Source of the DNA: Phyllobacterium calauticae
GTDB taxonomy: Bacteria > Pseudomonadota > Alphaproteobacteria > Rhizobiales > Rhizobiaceae
Direction of reading: 5' to 3'
Length of the DNA: 64,000 nt
NCBI RefSeq assembly: GCF_019991125.1
Contig: NZ_JAGENB010000001.1
Location: 1 to 64,000, forward strand
Position numbers and translations under genes: made by a program. Shown in pieces: positions 50,755 to 61,090 of this stretch (position 1 is the stretch's first letter; the number at the start of each line of letters is the position of its first letter). The notes under the pieces were generated by a model. That model saw only the letters and a program-made list of their open reading frames with translations, had not been told where the DNA came from and did not search any database.

Positions 50755-51351
50755 GTGACGAAAGTTCTGTATTCCCCCGCCTCGCCCTACAGCACCAAGG
50801 TGCGCATGGCTGCCCATTATGCCGGCATTCCGATTGAAAGTGTCCTCGTGGACACCAATTCGGCCCCGGCCGAACTGATCAACGCCAATCCGCTCGGCAA
50901 GATTCCGACACTCATTCTCGACGATGGCAAGGCGCTCTACGACAGCCGCGTCATCACCCAGTATTTCAACCGCGTGTCGGGCAACAAGATTTTCCCGCGC
51001 AATGCCGAAAAGCGGCTGGAGGCGGAACAGCTGGAATCCGTTGCGGACGGCCTGTGCGATGTGCTGCTTGCCCATGTCTATGAGCGGCGTTTTCACCCAG
51101 AAGAAAAAATCCATCAGCCGTGGCTCGACTGGCAGTGGGCCAAGGCGATCCGCGTGCTCGACTATCTCAATGCGGCGCCGCCGCGCCTCGGCAAGAAGCT
51201 GCATGGCGGCCATATCGCGCTGGCCGCCGCCCTCGCCTATGCGACCCTGCGGTTCGAAGGCAAATGGGAAAAGGGCCGTTCGAAACTCAAGCGCTGGCAG
51301 AAGCGGTTCGAAGAACTGCATCCCGAGCTTGCGGCGCTTCTGCCGAAGTGA
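50755..51351 (+). CDS. glutathione S-transferase family protein
   Basis: 198 aa starting at GTG 50755 with GAGG upstream. LYSPASPYSTKVRMAAHYAGI, beginning with the Ser-based active site region, then NPLGKIPTLILDDG and YDSRVITQYFN, form the thioredoxin-like domain. The helical C-terminal half follows. A terminator lies 13 bases after the stop. Confidence 0.85.
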   Translation: MTKVLYSPASPYSTKVRMAAHYAGIPIESVLVDTNSAPAELINANPLGKIPTLILDDGKALYDSRVITQYFNRVSGNKIFPRNAEKRLEAEQLESVADGLCDVLLAHVYERRFHPEEKIHQPWLDWQWAKAIRVLDYLNAAPPRLGKKLHGGHIALAAALAYATLRFEGKWEKGRSKLKRWQKRFEELHPELAALLPK

Positions 51352-51364
51352 ATCCGGAACAACA

Positions 51365-51396
51365 AAAAAGCCGGGCAGTTTCCTGCCCGGCTTTTT
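51365..51396. terminator. bidirectional intrinsic terminator
   Basis: GCCGGGCAG-TTTC-CTGCCCGGC with a run of A on one side and T on the other. It separates the convergent glutathione transferase and omp25 genes and can act for both. Confidence 0.9.
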
Positions 51397-51414
51397 CTGG
51401 AGGTCAAGTCCAGA

Positions 51415-52056
51415 TTAGAACTTGTAGCCAACACCAACGCGAACTTCGTTCGTGGTGATCTTGTTCGATACGCTGTCGATGCCGCCCAGATCATAGTCCT
51501 TCTTGCCAAAGTCGGTGTAGCGATATTCAACGCGACCAACGATGTTCTGGGTGATCTTGGCTTCCGCACCGGCACCGGCTGTCCAGCCGACGTGCGTCTT
51601 GCTTTCGCTGCCCAGAGGACCGGACAGCTTGCTGTCGGTAATGGCAACACCGCCTGTACCGTAGAGCAGGACCGGATCAAGAGCGATACCGGCACGGGCA
51701 CGGATAGAACCTTCTACGCCCTGCTTGGCCTTGTAGCCGAAGTTGTTTTCCTTGGCACCGGAGTAGCCGATGTCGCCTTCAGCACCGTATACGAACTGGC
51801 CGTTCTGCAGGTTGTAGCCGCCGTAAGCGCCACCCTTCAGGCCGTCGGCATCGAGCTTGCCAACACTGGTCTTGTTCTTGTTCCAGCCATAACCGCCGTA
51901 AACACCGAGATATGCACCGGACCAATCGGCCTGGGGCGCCTGGTACGCAGCTTCAGGCGCAGGAGCCTGTTCGGTGATGACGTCAGCAGCGAGAACTGGG
52001 GCGGAGAGCGTCAGCACAGCCGCCGAAGCGAGGATCATTGTCTTAAGAGTGCGCAT
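51415..52056 (-). CDS. omp25: Omp25-type outer membrane protein
   Basis: 213 aa, close to Brucella Omp25 (also 213 aa). Residues 1-23 are a signal peptide cleaved after VLAA. The mature part has an eight-stranded beta-barrel pattern: WSGAYLGVYGGYGWNKNKTS, then GAEGDIGYS, VGWTAGAGAEAKITQNIVGR, and the closing VRVGVGYKF with terminal Phe. The start ATG has a GGAGA site. It is an abundant surface protein in relatives and helps envelope stability. Confidence 0.9.
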   Translation of the reverse strand: MRTLKTMILASAAVLTLSAPVLAADVITEQAPAPEAAYQAPQADWSGAYLGVYGGYGWNKNKTSVGKLDADGLKGGAYGGYNLQNGQFVYGAEGDIGYSGAKENNFGYKAKQGVEGSIRARAGIALDPVLLYGTGGVAITDSKLSGPLGSESKTHVGWTAGAGAEAKITQNIVGRVEYRYTDFGKKDYDLGGIDSVSNKITTNEVRVGVGYKF

Positions 52057-52569
52057 GGCAATCTCCTTTTTTTAAACTCTTCTACACGGAGCGGGCACTT
52101 GGTCGGGGGGATAAACCAAAATTTGCGTCCGCTGAACGAGAGGAACATTCGCTTCTCATTGTGGCGGCACTCGCGCCAGACTGTGAAAAGAAACTGTCGA
52201 GAAAATGGCAGAAATGCGATGTGTTCATTATGCAACATTTTGAATTAGCCAATGATTTCAACGATGTAAAAATAGTACGACAAAATAGATTTTACGAAAT
52301 ATTTGAGAAAATTTTATTGAAAAGTCCGCAATCCGCCAGTTTCAATATAGTATACTTAACCGATACTTAAACTCTGCATTATGCTTGCATTTTTCAGCCG
52401 ATTTTCGTGGCTATACGCACCTTCATCTGGCGAAAATGCCATGAATGAGATGAACAACTGGAATTTCTCATTTGTCAGTGCAGATGCCGCCAAACCCTCG
52501 CGCTTTGCCGATATCCTCCCTATATTCAGGCCAATATTCGAGCATGAATCGCAGGACTGGGAGAGCCAT
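52057..52569. other. AT-rich region between omp25 and the SDR gene
   Basis: The first 300 bases are AT-rich and should contain the omp25 promoter and leader. From 52381 an open frame in phase with the SDR gene exists, but its sequence does not look like an SDR N-terminus. I see no other gene here. Confidence 0.4.
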
Positions 52570-53334
52570 TTGCACAGAGATAAGACCGTTGCCCTTGTCA
52601 CAGGCGGCGCAAGGCGCGTTGGTAAGGCGATTGTAGAGAATCTTGCCGCCAACGGTTTTGCTGTGGCTATTCATTGCAATCATTCGCTCGAAGAGGGCCA
52701 GGCCCTGCTGCGTGCAGTAGAGGCGGCCGGCGGCACCGCGGCGGTGGTCCAGGCGGATCTGACCGACGGCGACGCGGTTCGCGGCCTGATCGGCAGCGCC
52801 GAGGATGCGCTCGGTCCGGTGGAAATTCTTGTCAACAATGCGTCGATCTTTCACGACGACGGGTTCGGCAATTTCGACGACCACGTCTGGGACAGGCATT
52901 TCGCCGTGCATGTGAAGGCCCCGGTCCTGCTGGCGGATGCGATGAAATCGGCGCTTCCCGACGGGGAGAACGGCCTCATTGTCAATATTATCGACCAGCG
53001 CGTGTGGCGGCTCACGCCCAAGTTCACCTCCTACACCCTGTCGAAGGCCGCATTGTGGGCCGCGACCCAGACCATGGCGCAGGCGCTGGCCCCGCATATC
53101 CGGGTCAATGCCATCGGTCCGGGCCCGACCATGCAGGGCGAACGTCAGGAGAGAATCGATTTTGAACAACAAGTTGACGGCCTGCTGTTGAAACATGGGC
53201 CCGATCTGGCAGAATTCGGCAACACGATACGCTATCTCTGGCAGACGCGCTCCATCACCGGGCAAATGATTGCCCTGGATGGCGGGCAGCATCTGGCGTG
53301 GGAGACGCCGGATGTCACGGGAATGGCAGAATGA
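52570..53334 (+). CDS. short-chain dehydrogenase/reductase
   Basis: 254 aa from TTG 52570, which has GGGAGAG six bases upstream. An in-frame ATG at 52441 would add 43 residues unlike any SDR. It has the [11 protein letters not shown] cofactor loop near residues 11-21, the NNAS motif near 91-94, and Tyr-x3-Lys as YTLSKAA near 155. Other features fit an NADPH-dependent reductase related to pteridine reductases. Its stop overlaps the uvrC start, an arrangement found in Brucella relatives. Confidence 0.8.
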   Translation: MHRDKTVALVTGGARRVGKAIVENLAANGFAVAIHCNHSLEEGQALLRAVEAAGGTAAVVQADLTDGDAVRGLIGSAEDALGPVEILVNNASIFHDDGFGNFDDHVWDRHFAVHVKAPVLLADAMKSALPDGENGLIVNIIDQRVWRLTPKFTSYTLSKAALWAATQTMAQALAPHIRVNAIGPGPTMQGERQERIDFEQQVDGLLLKHGPDLAEFGNTIRYLWQTRSITGQMIALDGGQHLAWETPDVTGMAE

Positions 53335-55439
53335 CCAACGCACGCAATCATCCGGCTATCGATCCGGCCCCGCCGCTTTCCCCTGAAGGGAACGCGGAGG
53401 ATACCGATGTGATGCTGGATGATGACGGTCCGCTCGCCGAGGAAAACAGCGAGCCGATCCGTGACGTCGCCGCGCTGATCAATGCTATCGAATGGGATTC
53501 CAGCGTCGAAAGCGATGGGACGAGCGGTGCCGACGTCATCGGCGAACTGGTCAAGCGGCTGCCCAACAAGCCCGGCGTCTACCGCATGTTCAATGGGGAC
53601 GGCGATGTGCTCTATGTGGGCAAGGCCCGCAACCTGAAGAAGCGCGTTTCCAACTATGCGCGCGGTCAGGGCCACAACAACCGCATCGCCCGCATGATCC
53701 GCGAAACCATGAAAATGGAATTCGTCGTCACCCGCACCGAGACCGAAGCGCTGCTGCTGGAAGCGAATCTCATCAAGCGCTTGCGCCCGCGCTTTAATGT
53801 TCTGATGCGGGACGACAAGTCGTTTCCCTATATCCTGCTGACGGCGCCCAAGCAGACCGACCGGCGGCTGGCACCGGGCATTTTCAAGCATCGCGGTGCC
53901 CGCTCCTCGAAGGGCGATTATTTCGGCCCCTTTGCCTCGGCGGGTGCTGTCGGGCGCACGATCAACGCGCTGCAACGCGCCTTCCTGCTGCGCACCTGCA
54001 CCGATTCGTTCTACGAAAATCGCACGCGCCCCTGCCTGCTCTACCAGATCAAGCGCTGCTCCGGTCCCTGCACCGGTGAAATCAGCGAAGCGGATTATGA
54101 CGAGCTGGTCACCGAGACCAAGGCGTTTCTGTCCGGCAAGAGCCAGGCGGTGAAAACCCATCTGTCCGATGCCATGCGCGAAGCCTCCGCCGAACTCGAT
54201 TTCGAGCGCGCGGCGGTCTATCGCGACCGCCTGTCTGCTCTCTCCCACGTCCAGTCGCATTCCGGCATCAACCCGCAATCGGTTGAAGAGGCCGATGTCT
54301 TTGCCATCTACCAGGACGGCGGTACCACCTGCATTCAGGTGTTCTTCTTCCGCACCGGCCAGAACTGGGGCAACCGCGCCTATTACCCCAAGGCCGATTC
54401 GTCACTGTCGAGCGCCGAGGTGCTCGGGGCCTTTCTGGCGCAGTTCTACGACGACAAGCCCTGCCCCTCGCTGATCATGCTGTCGGAAACGGTGGAGGAT
54501 CAGGAGCTGCTCGGCGTCGCCCTGACGGCGAAATCCGACCGCAAGGTGACGATCACCGTGCCGCAGCGCGGCGAGAAGAAGGATCTTGTCGAACACGCGC
54601 TCAGCAATGCCCGCGAGGCGCTTGGCCGTCAGCTGGCCGAAACCTCGTCGCAGTCGCGCCTGCTCAAGGGGGTCGCCGAAACCTTCGGTCTGGAAAAAAC
54701 ACCGCGGCGCATCGAGGTCTATGACAACTCCCACATCATGGGCACAAACGCCATCGGCGGCATGATCGTCGCGGGCCCGGAGGGTTTTGTCAAAAACCAG
54801 TACCGCAAGTTCAATATCCGCTCGACCGAGATCACACCGGGCGACGATTTCGGCATGATGCGCGAAGTGATCGAGCGCCGGTTCAGCCGCCTCGTCAAGG
54901 AACACGGCACACCGGAAAACAAGGACATGCCGGATGCACCGGCGGATGAGGAGATCGATGAATTCGACGAGGAGTCCGATGCCTTCCCCGCATGGCCTGA
55001 CATCATCCTGATCGACGGCGGTCAGGGCCAGATGAGCGCGGTGCGCGGCATTCTGCAGGAGATGGGGATTGCCGACAAGGTGACGGCCATCGGCGTTGCC
55101 AAGGGCGTGGACCGCGATGCCGGGCGCGAGCGGTTTTTCATGGAAGGCAAGCAGTCCTTCACCCTGCCGCCGCGCGATCCCGTCCTTTATTTCCTGCAGC
55201 GGCTGCGCGACGAGGCGCACCGCTTTGCCATCGGCACGCACCGCGCCAAGCGCAAGAAGGAAATGGTCAAGAATCCGCTGGATGAGATCGCCGGGATCGG
55301 CCCTTCACGCAAACGTGCACTGCTTCATCAGTTTGGCACGGCTAAAGCTGTATCGCAGGCTGCTGTCGAGGATCTGATGAAGGTGGACGGGATATCGGAA
55401 GCAATGGCCATCACCATTCGCGATCATTTTCGCACCTAG
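53331..55439 (+). CDS. uvrC: excinuclease ABC subunit C
   Basis: 702 aa from ATG 53331. After an N-terminal extension of about 80 residues comes the GIY-YIG nuclease ([20 protein letters not shown]), the UVR domain ([14 protein letters not shown]), the RNase H-like nuclease with DGGQGQ near residue 563, and the C-terminal helix-hairpin-helix pair ([22 protein letters not shown]). It makes both cuts in nucleotide excision repair with UvrA and UvrB. Confidence 0.95.
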   Translation: MTNARNHPAIDPAPPLSPEGNAEDTDVMLDDDGPLAEENSEPIRDVAALINAIEWDSSVESDGTSGADVIGELVKRLPNKPGVYRMFNGDGDVLYVGKARNLKKRVSNYARGQGHNNRIARMIRETMKMEFVVTRTETEALLLEANLIKRLRPRFNVLMRDDKSFPYILLTAPKQTDRRLAPGIFKHRGARSSKGDYFGPFASAGAVGRTINALQRAFLLRTCTDSFYENRTRPCLLYQIKRCSGPCTGEISEADYDELVTETKAFLSGKSQAVKTHLSDAMREASAELDFERAAVYRDRLSALSHVQSHSGINPQSVEEADVFAIYQDGGTTCIQVFFFRTGQNWGNRAYYPKADSSLSSAEVLGAFLAQFYDDKPCPSLIMLSETVEDQELLGVALTAKSDRKVTITVPQRGEKKDLVEHALSNAREALGRQLAETSSQSRLLKGVAETFGLEKTPRRIEVYDNSHIMGTNAIGGMIVAGPEGFVKNQYRKFNIRSTEITPGDDFGMMREVIERRFSRLVKEHGTPENKDMPDAPADEEIDEFDEESDAFPAWPDIILIDGGQGQMSAVRGILQEMGIADKVTAIGVAKGVDRDAGRERFFMEGKQSFTLPPRDPVLYFLQRLRDEAHRFAIGTHRAKRKKEMVKNPLDEIAGIGPSRKRALLHQFGTAKAVSQAAVEDLMKVDGISEAMAITIRDHFRT

Positions 55440-55550
55440 TTTGGTTTACTTATTGAAATCGGGACACAATTGCGCCCGACTCCGGAATGATGAGCTTGAC
55501 GTTTGGCGGACAAGCCCGTTTGATCGGCACTGATTTGATTGGTTGGAAAT

Positions 55551-56135
55551 ATGCCCAAGAACAACGCCTACTCCTTGCCGAACCTGTTGACCTATGGGCG
55601 CATTCTTGCGGTGCCGCTGGTCGTGCTGTGCTTTTTCCTCGAAGGCAGCCTGCAATCCAGCGATGCGGCGCGCTGGGGCGCGCTGGCGATTTTCGCCATT
55701 GCCAGCATCACCGACTTCTTCGACGGCTATCTCGCACGCATCTGGAAACAGACCTCGACAATCGGCCGCATGCTCGATCCGATAGCCGACAAACTGCTGG
55801 TATCGGCCTGCCTTTTGCTGCTGGCGGCAGACGGAACCATTGCCGGCTGGACGCTGTGGGCGGCGATCATCATTCTTTGCCGTGAAATTCTCGTTTCGGG
55901 CCTGCGCGAATATCTGGCGGAACTGAAGGTCAGCGTGCCGGTGAGCCAGCTGGCGAAATGGAAGACGACGATCCAGATGTTTGCCGTGGCCATCCTTTTG
56001 GCGGGACCCGCCGGCGACAAGATCGTGCCGCATACCACGCAATTCGGCATCGCCCTGTTGTGGGTGGCGGCCCTCGTGACACTCTATACCGGCTGGGACT
56101 ATTTCCGTGCCGGCCTCAAACATGTGGTAGACTAG
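55551..56135 (+). CDS. pgsA: CDP-diacylglycerol-glycerol-3-phosphate 3-phosphatidyltransferase
   Basis: 194 aa from ATG 55551. SLPNLLTYGRILAVPLVVL at the start and the CDP-alcohol motif DGYLARIWKQTSTIGRMLDP are typical of PgsA. Several membrane helices. It makes phosphatidylglycerophosphate for phosphatidylglycerol. The uvrC-pgsA-moaD-moaE order is widespread in alphaproteobacteria. Confidence 0.9.
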   Translation: MPKNNAYSLPNLLTYGRILAVPLVVLCFFLEGSLQSSDAARWGALAIFAIASITDFFDGYLARIWKQTSTIGRMLDPIADKLLVSACLLLLAADGTIAGWTLWAAIIILCREILVSGLREYLAELKVSVPVSQLAKWKTTIQMFAVAILLAGPAGDKIVPHTTQFGIALLWVAALVTLYTGWDYFRAGLKHVVD

Positions 56136-56139
56136 GCTC

Positions 56140-56397
56140 ATGAGCGTAAAACTTGTTTATTTTGCCTGGGTGCGCGAACGGATCGGCAAGGGCGAGGAGA
56201 TCATCGATCTCGCGCCCTCCATCGTGACCGTCGGCGATCTCCTGAGCCATCTCAAAACCCGCGGCGAGGAATATGAGGCGGCGCTGGAATATCAGGACGT
56301 CATCCGCGTGGCCATCAACCAGGAACATGTCGACCACAAGACGCCGATTGGCGGCGCGCATGAGATTGCCCTGTTCCCGCCCATGACCGGCGGCTGA
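56140..56397 (+). CDS. moaD: molybdopterin synthase small subunit
   Basis: 85 aa with the ubiquitin-like beta-grasp pattern and the required C-terminal Gly-Gly (FPPMTGG), which carries the thiocarboxylate. It donates sulfur to precursor Z together with MoaE. It starts four bases after pgsA and is followed four bases later by moaE. Confidence 0.95.
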   Translation: MSVKLVYFAWVRERIGKGEEIIDLAPSIVTVGDLLSHLKTRGEEYEAALEYQDVIRVAINQEHVDHKTPIGGAHEIALFPPMTGG

Positions 56398-56401
56398 AGC
56401 C

Positions 56402-56881
56402 ATGTCCGGCGCGATCAAACCGCGCGTCGCCATCCAGAGCGACGATTTCGATACGGCCGCCGAAATTGCCCGCCTGACATCGGGACGCCATGACATTGGC
56501 GCCGTCGTCACCTTCAGCGGGCTGTGCCGGGATGAGGCCGGGACGCTCCAGGCGCTTGAAATCGAGCATTACCCCGAAATGGCCGCCCGCGAAATCACCA
56601 GCATTGCCGGCGAAGCGCTCGGCCGCTGGCCGCTGACGGGGCTCACGGTCATCCACCGCTATGGCATGATCCGGCCGGGCGAGAACATCGTGCTGGTCGT
56701 GGCTGCCTCCGCCCATCGCCGCGCCGCCTTTGACGCTGCCGCCTTCCTGATGGATTATCTGAAGAATGCCGCCCCCTTCTGGAAGAAGGAACACCTTGTC
56801 AGCGGTGCGGCGAGCGGCTGGGTCGAGGCCAAATCGACCGATGCGGCGGCGCTTACGCGCTGGCAGGAGATTGAGAAATGA
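56402..56881 (+). CDS. moaE: molybdopterin synthase catalytic subunit
   Basis: 159 aa. GAVVTFSGLCRDE near residues 36-48, LEIEHYPEMA near 58-67, IHRYGMIRPGENIVLV, and the end PFWKKEHLVSGAASGWVEA with its catalytic Lys residues are all MoaE signatures. It builds the dithiolene of molybdopterin using MoaD. It overlaps the following META-domain gene by four bases. Confidence 0.95.
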   Translation: MSGAIKPRVAIQSDDFDTAAEIARLTSGRHDIGAVVTFSGLCRDEAGTLQALEIEHYPEMAAREITSIAGEALGRWPLTGLTVIHRYGMIRPGENIVLVVAASAHRRAAFDAAAFLMDYLKNAAPFWKKEHLVSGAASGWVEAKSTDAAALTRWQEIEK

Positions 56882-57309
56882 GACGGCTTGCCATTCTGTC
56901 GCTCTTCATCGGCTTCGCCGGCGTGATCGCGCTGTTCGGCCTGTCGTTCAAGGCACACAGCGAAAGCCGCGTGCCTGATATCACCGATGTGAGCTGGCTG
57001 GCGGAAGACATCAATGGCGGCGGCGTCATCGACTTCGCCCAGACAACCCTGCTGATCGGCCGTGATGGTGCGGTGAGCGGTTCCGGCGGCTGCAACCGCT
57101 TCATGAGCAAGGCTGTGGTCAAAGGCCGCAAGCTCACATTCAAGCCGGCGGCGGCAACGCGCAAACTCTGCCCGCCTGCCCTGATGGATCAGGAACACAA
57201 GTTCTTTGCGGCGCTGGAACGCACCCGTTCCTTTTCGGTCGTCGGCGGCAAACTCACCTTGCGCGATGCATCCGGCAAAACCATTGCGCAACTGGCGCGG
57301 CAGGACTGA
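56878..57309 (+). CDS. META/HslJ-domain protein
   Basis: 143 aa. Residues 1-28 are hydrophobic and act as signal peptide or anchor. The META domain follows with SWLAEDINGGGVIDFAQTT, SGSGGCNRFMSKA and RKLCPPALMDQEHKFFAALE. Such domains occur in heat-inducible HslJ and other envelope proteins of unclear function. Overlap with moaE suggests co-transcription. Confidence 0.8.
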   Translation: MRRLAILSLFIGFAGVIALFGLSFKAHSESRVPDITDVSWLAEDINGGGVIDFAQTTLLIGRDGAVSGSGGCNRFMSKAVVKGRKLTFKPAAATRKLCPPALMDQEHKFFAALERTRSFSVVGGKLTLRDASGKTIAQLARQD

Positions 57310-57334
57310 ATTCACAGCCCTTTAAAACAAAAAA

Positions 57335-57351
57335 GCCGGGAAAATCCCGGC
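57335..57351. terminator. bidirectional intrinsic terminator
   Basis: GCCGGGA-AAA-TCCCGGC, flanked by an A run on the left (a T run for the minus strand) and TTCTTG on the right. It serves ndk on the minus strand and the META-domain gene on the plus strand. Confidence 0.8.
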
Positions 57352-57375
57352 TTCTTGCTGTCTCAGCTGAAACAA

Positions 57376-57798
57376 TCAGCCGACGACTTCCGTACCGGAG
57401 AACCAGTAGGCGATTTCTTCTGCGGCTGTCTCAGGCGCATCGGAACCGTGAACCGAGTTTTCGCCGATCGACAGGGCGAATGTCTTGCGGATGGTGCCTT
57501 CATCGGCATTGGCCGGGTTGGTGGCGCCCATGACTTCGCGGTTGCGGGCAATGGCGTTTTCGCCTTCCAGAACCTGGACGATGGTCGGTGCGGAGGACAT
57601 GAATTCAACGAGTTCGCCGAAGAAAGGACGTTCCTTGTGAACGGCGTAGAAGCCTTCGGCTTCGCGGCGGCTCATCCAGACGCGCTTGGAAGCAACAACA
57701 CGAAGACCAGCCTCTTCCAGCTTCTGTGTGATGGCACCGGTCAGGTTGCGGCGCGTCGCGTCGGGCTTGATCATCGAGAAAGTGCGTTCAATCGCCAT
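57376..57798 (-). CDS. ndk: nucleoside diphosphate kinase
   Basis: 140 aa. [18 protein letters not shown] at the start and the active-site His in [12 protein letters not shown] near residue 117 identify Ndk. It transfers the gamma phosphate from ATP to nucleoside diphosphates via a phospho-His. Monocistronic, convergent with the META-domain gene. Confidence 0.95.
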   Translation of the reverse strand: MAIERTFSMIKPDATRRNLTGAITQKLEEAGLRVVASKRVWMSRREAEGFYAVHKERPFFGELVEFMSSAPTIVQVLEGENAIARNREVMGATNPANADEGTIRKTFALSIGENSVHGSDAPETAAEEIAYWFSGTEVVG

Positions 57799-57850
57799 GG
57801 AATAAAACCTTGTCGTTAGGGGAATTGGATGGCGGCTCTATAGCGTCAGG

Positions 57851-57872
57851 CAGCCCCTTTGCCAAGGGGCTG
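57851..57872. repeat. 9-bp hairpin upstream of ndk
   Basis: CAGCCCCTT-TGCC-AAGGGGCTG, a perfect stem without T run, about 50 bases upstream of the ndk start. Confidence 0.5.
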
Positions 57873-57896
57873 TGCCGAGAAACAGGCAATGGCATG

Positions 57897-58021
57897 GTGC
57901 GTGGTTCGACAGGCTCACCATGAGGGCGGTGGTTTGATTGCAAAGCTCATCTCAGATGTTGCAGAATATGGCTCGCTGCAATCCTCAATCTCCCTCATGG
58001 TGAGCCTGTCGAACCACGCAC
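57897..58021. repeat. dispersed palindromic repeat, copy A
   Basis: 125 bp bounded by perfect 30-bp inverted arms (GTGCGTGGTTCGACAGGCTC and on to CATGAGGG). The inner part differs from copies B and C except for GCAGAATATGGCTC, whose reverse complement corresponds to the GAGCCATATTCTGC of the others, so this copy is in the opposite orientation. Similar repeats are scattered in many alphaproteobacterial genomes. Confidence 0.85.
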
Positions 58022-58045
58022 AACCCTGATGCCCAAATTGCAGAC

Positions 58046-58738
58046 CTATTCAGCAGCGCTGATCTCGCGGGCAATGCCGCCATGCAGATCGAGGCAGCGC
58101 TCGAACCAGTCATGCACCGGATCCTTCTCATCCAGCAGCTTGAACGGCGTCAGCACCCGCACCCACTGGAACGCGCCAAACACGATGTAATCGCTGAACA
58201 GCGGGCCCTCGCCGCCGATGAACGGCTGCGACAGCAGCATCTTGCGCAGGGGTTCGAGGCTCTTGGTGAAGGCGTCGTGCCTGGCGTCACGTTCGGCAGC
58301 CACCTCCTCCAGCGGACGGCCGAAGATTTTCTCGCGGCTTTCGCGGAAATAGGCCTGGTTCGGCGCATCGAGAATATCGTGCACCGGCATGAGGATGACG
58401 AGATTCAGATAGGGATGCAGCGTCATCTGCGACCAGCCCTCGACGAAGCGGGCCATGGCCCGGCCACCCTCGCCCTTGAACAGCGACGGCCGGTCGGGAT
58501 AGGTGTCTTCCAGATACAGGGCGATCTCGAAGGAATCCGCCACCCGCTTGTCGCCATCGCGGATGATGGGAACCTTTGGTGAGAACGCGCCTTCGAGCGC
58601 CGGAATTCCCTTGAACGACACGCGATTGCGGTTGAACGGCAGGCCCTTATGGGCCAGCGACATCACGGTTTTCCAGCAATGCGGGCTGAATGGCCTGTTC
58701 AGATCCGTACCGACGAGTTCGTGCAGAATGATTCCCAT
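58046..58738 (-). CDS. glutathione S-transferase-like protein
   Basis: 230 aa from ATG 58738. NRPFSPHCWKTVMSLAHKGL is the GST N-terminal pattern with Ser/Cys in the active-site region, then VPIIRDGDKRVADSFEIALYL with the Asp-Ser glutathione contact. The helical C-terminal domain ends with LDLHGGIAREISAAE. Similar proteins have been linked to beta-etherases, but this is only a loose resemblance. Confidence 0.8.
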   Translation of the reverse strand: MGIILHELVGTDLNRPFSPHCWKTVMSLAHKGLPFNRNRVSFKGIPALEGAFSPKVPIIRDGDKRVADSFEIALYLEDTYPDRPSLFKGEGGRAMARFVEGWSQMTLHPYLNLVILMPVHDILDAPNQAYFRESREKIFGRPLEEVAAERDARHDAFTKSLEPLRKMLLSQPFIGGEGPLFSDYIVFGAFQWVRVLTPFKLLDEKDPVHDWFERCLDLHGGIAREISAAE

Positions 58739-58954
58739 GGAAAGGCGCCTCTGTTTGGATATTATGGCAGCAAGACTGACGCATTTCGGCAGAAAGTCAA
58801 TTTGCTGCAACAGTATTTTCGCATGCCCGCCGCTCCGTTCGAACGTGCCCAATCGGACACAGATATCGCCTAACCCCACTTTCCCGCGCAATCGGGCGAT
58901 ATCTGCTGCATGCACGGCTTGCGAAAAGCGCATTTCCCGTGCAAAAGCGCGGCC

Positions 58955-60853
58955 ATGCTTATTCTCAACGACATATCCGTGCGTATGGCCGGACGCCTGC
59001 TGATCGATCACGCCAACCTCAACCTGCCGTCGGGCACGAAGGCGGGTCTGGTCGGACGCAATGGCGCGGGCAAATCCACCCTGTTCAAGGTGATCACCGG
59101 CGAGATGCCGGCGGAAACCGGCGATTTCTTCCTGCCCAAGAACATCCGCATCGGCCAGGTGGCGCAGGAAGCGCCGGGAACGGAAGACTCCCTGCTTGAG
59201 ATCGTGCTGGCCGCCGACCAGGAGCGCACCGCCCTTCTCGCGGAAGCCGAAACCGCCACGGACCCGCACCGCATCGCCGAAATCCACATCCGTCTGGTCG
59301 ATATCGACGCGCATTCGGCCGAAGCGCGCGCCGGTGCGATCCTCTCCGGCCTCGGCTTCGATTCCGAAGCGCAGAAGCGCCCGGCCTCGTCCTTCTCCGG
59401 CGGCTGGCGCATGCGCGTGGCGCTGGCGGCCGTGCTCTTCGCCGAGCCGGACCTTCTGCTGCTGGACGAGCCAACCAACTATCTCGATCTGGAAGGCACG
59501 CTGTGGCTGGAGGATTATGTCCGCCGCTATCCGCACACGGTCATCCTGATCAGCCATGACCGCGACCTTCTCAACTCGGCCGTCAATTCGATCATTCATC
59601 TCGACCAGACCAAGCTGACGCTGTGGCAGGGCAATTACGACCAGTTCGAACGGCTGCGCAGCGAAGCGCTGGAGCTGCAGCAGAAGCAGCGCACCAAGCA
59701 GGAAGCGCACCGCAAACATATGGAGGCCTTCGTCGAGCGTTTCCGCGCCAAGGCGTCCAAGGCCAAGCAGGCACAGTCCCGCCTGAAGGCGCTGCAGAAG
59801 CTGAAGCCGATTTCGTCGGTGATCGAAGACCATGTGGCGCCGTTCCATTTTCCCGAGCCGGAAAAGGTCGTGGCATCGCCGATCATCGCCGTTGAAAGTG
59901 GTGAAGTCGGCTACACGCCGGGCAAGCCGGTGCTCAAGCATCTCAACCTGCGCATCGATGCGGATGACCGTATTGCGCTGCTGGGTTCGAACGGCAACGG
60001 CAAGTCGACACTGGCCAAGCTGATCAGCGGACGTCTCGCGCTGCAGAGCGGCCGGATGACGGTGGCGCCGAACCTGAAGATTTCCTTCTTTGCCCAGCAC
60101 CAGCTCGATGATCTGGTGCCCGAGGACAATGCCATCGAGCATGTGCGCAAGCTGATGCCCGATGCGCCGGAATCCAAGGTGCGCGCCCGCGTCTCGCAGA
60201 TGGGCCTGGCCACGGTGAAGATGAACACGGCGGCAAAGGACCTTTCCGGCGGTGAAAAGGCACGTCTCCTGATGGGGCTTGCGACCTTCCAGGGTCCGAA
60301 CCTGCTCATCCTCGACGAGCCGACCAACCATCTGGATATCGACAGCCGTGAAGCGCTGATGCATGCGCTCAACGATTTCGACGGCGCCGTGATCCTGATT
60401 GCCCACGACAGGCATCTGATCGAAGCCACCATGGACCGGCTCTGGCTGGTGCGTGACGGTGCAGTTGCGCCCTATGACGGCGATCTCGACGCCTACCGTT
60501 CGCTGGTTCTGGCCGATGCCAAGGCCGAGCGCTCCGGCAACAGCAAGATCAACGTCGATGACGGACAGAAGCTGACCAAGGCCGAGCAGCGCAAGCTGTC
60601 GGCGCAGAAGCGCGAAGCGCTGAAGCCGCTGCAGAAGAAGATCCAGGAAGCCGATGCCATGGTGCAGCGCTTCCAGAAGAAGATCGAGACCCTGCAGGAC
60701 CAGCTGGCCGATCCGGTCATCTACAGCCGCGAGCCGGCCAAGGCGACGCAGATCGGCAAGGAAATCGGCTATGCCAAATCTTCGCTCGCCCGGGCGGAAG
60801 AGGAATGGCTGACGCTGTCGACCGAATATGAAGAGGCGATGGCCGATCTGTAA
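58955..60853 (+). CDS. ABC-F family ATPase (Uup/EttA-like)
   Basis: 632 aa from ATG 58955. Two ABC domains with Walker A GRNGAGKST (near residue 35) and GSNGNGKST (near 348), signatures FSGGWRMRVALA and LSGGEKARLLMG, and Walker B LLLLDEPTNYLD and LLILDEPTNHLD. A charged linker of about 80 residues joins them, and a coiled coil covers the last 90 residues, as in Uup and ABCF3-type proteins. No membrane segment. These proteins act at the ribosome or on DNA-linked processes. Confidence 0.9.
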   Translation: MLILNDISVRMAGRLLIDHANLNLPSGTKAGLVGRNGAGKSTLFKVITGEMPAETGDFFLPKNIRIGQVAQEAPGTEDSLLEIVLAADQERTALLAEAETATDPHRIAEIHIRLVDIDAHSAEARAGAILSGLGFDSEAQKRPASSFSGGWRMRVALAAVLFAEPDLLLLDEPTNYLDLEGTLWLEDYVRRYPHTVILISHDRDLLNSAVNSIIHLDQTKLTLWQGNYDQFERLRSEALELQQKQRTKQEAHRKHMEAFVERFRAKASKAKQAQSRLKALQKLKPISSVIEDHVAPFHFPEPEKVVASPIIAVESGEVGYTPGKPVLKHLNLRIDADDRIALLGSNGNGKSTLAKLISGRLALQSGRMTVAPNLKISFFAQHQLDDLVPEDNAIEHVRKLMPDAPESKVRARVSQMGLATVKMNTAAKDLSGGEKARLLMGLATFQGPNLLILDEPTNHLDIDSREALMHALNDFDGAVILIAHDRHLIEATMDRLWLVRDGAVAPYDGDLDAYRSLVLADAKAERSGNSKINVDDGQKLTKAEQRKLSAQKREALKPLQKKIQEADAMVQRFQKKIETLQDQLADPVIYSREPAKATQIGKEIGYAKSSLARAEEEWLTLSTEYEEAMADL

Positions 60854-60878
60854 CGGGAACGTCACCCCTCAGTGCGCG

Positions 60879-61009
60879 GTGCGTGGTTCGACAAGCTCAC
60901 CATGAGGGATCTGGGTGGGCTGCAAGGAGCCATATTCTGCAACGCCTGTGACTAGCTTTCAACCAAACCACCTCCCTCATGGTGAGCTGTCGAACCACGA
61001 ACCACGCAC
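60879..61009. repeat. dispersed palindromic repeat, copy B
   Basis: 131 bp with inverted ends like copy A; the right arm lacks one T and carries an extra GAACCAC near its end. The inner sequence is almost identical to copy C. It lies just after the ABC-F gene. Confidence 0.85.
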
Positions 61010-61090
61010 GAGCTATATATGCAACTCTTGTTGAATTGTCTGCCCTGACCCGGTCTTCTAGCATTCTGCCTCAAATGTTGAGAGGCTGGC

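Noticed and set aside
58046-60865. 939-codon minus-strand frame covering the ABC-F gene
   Set aside because: Only its last 230 codons, from ATG 58738, are a real glutathione transferase-like gene. The rest is antisense to the ABC-F gene.
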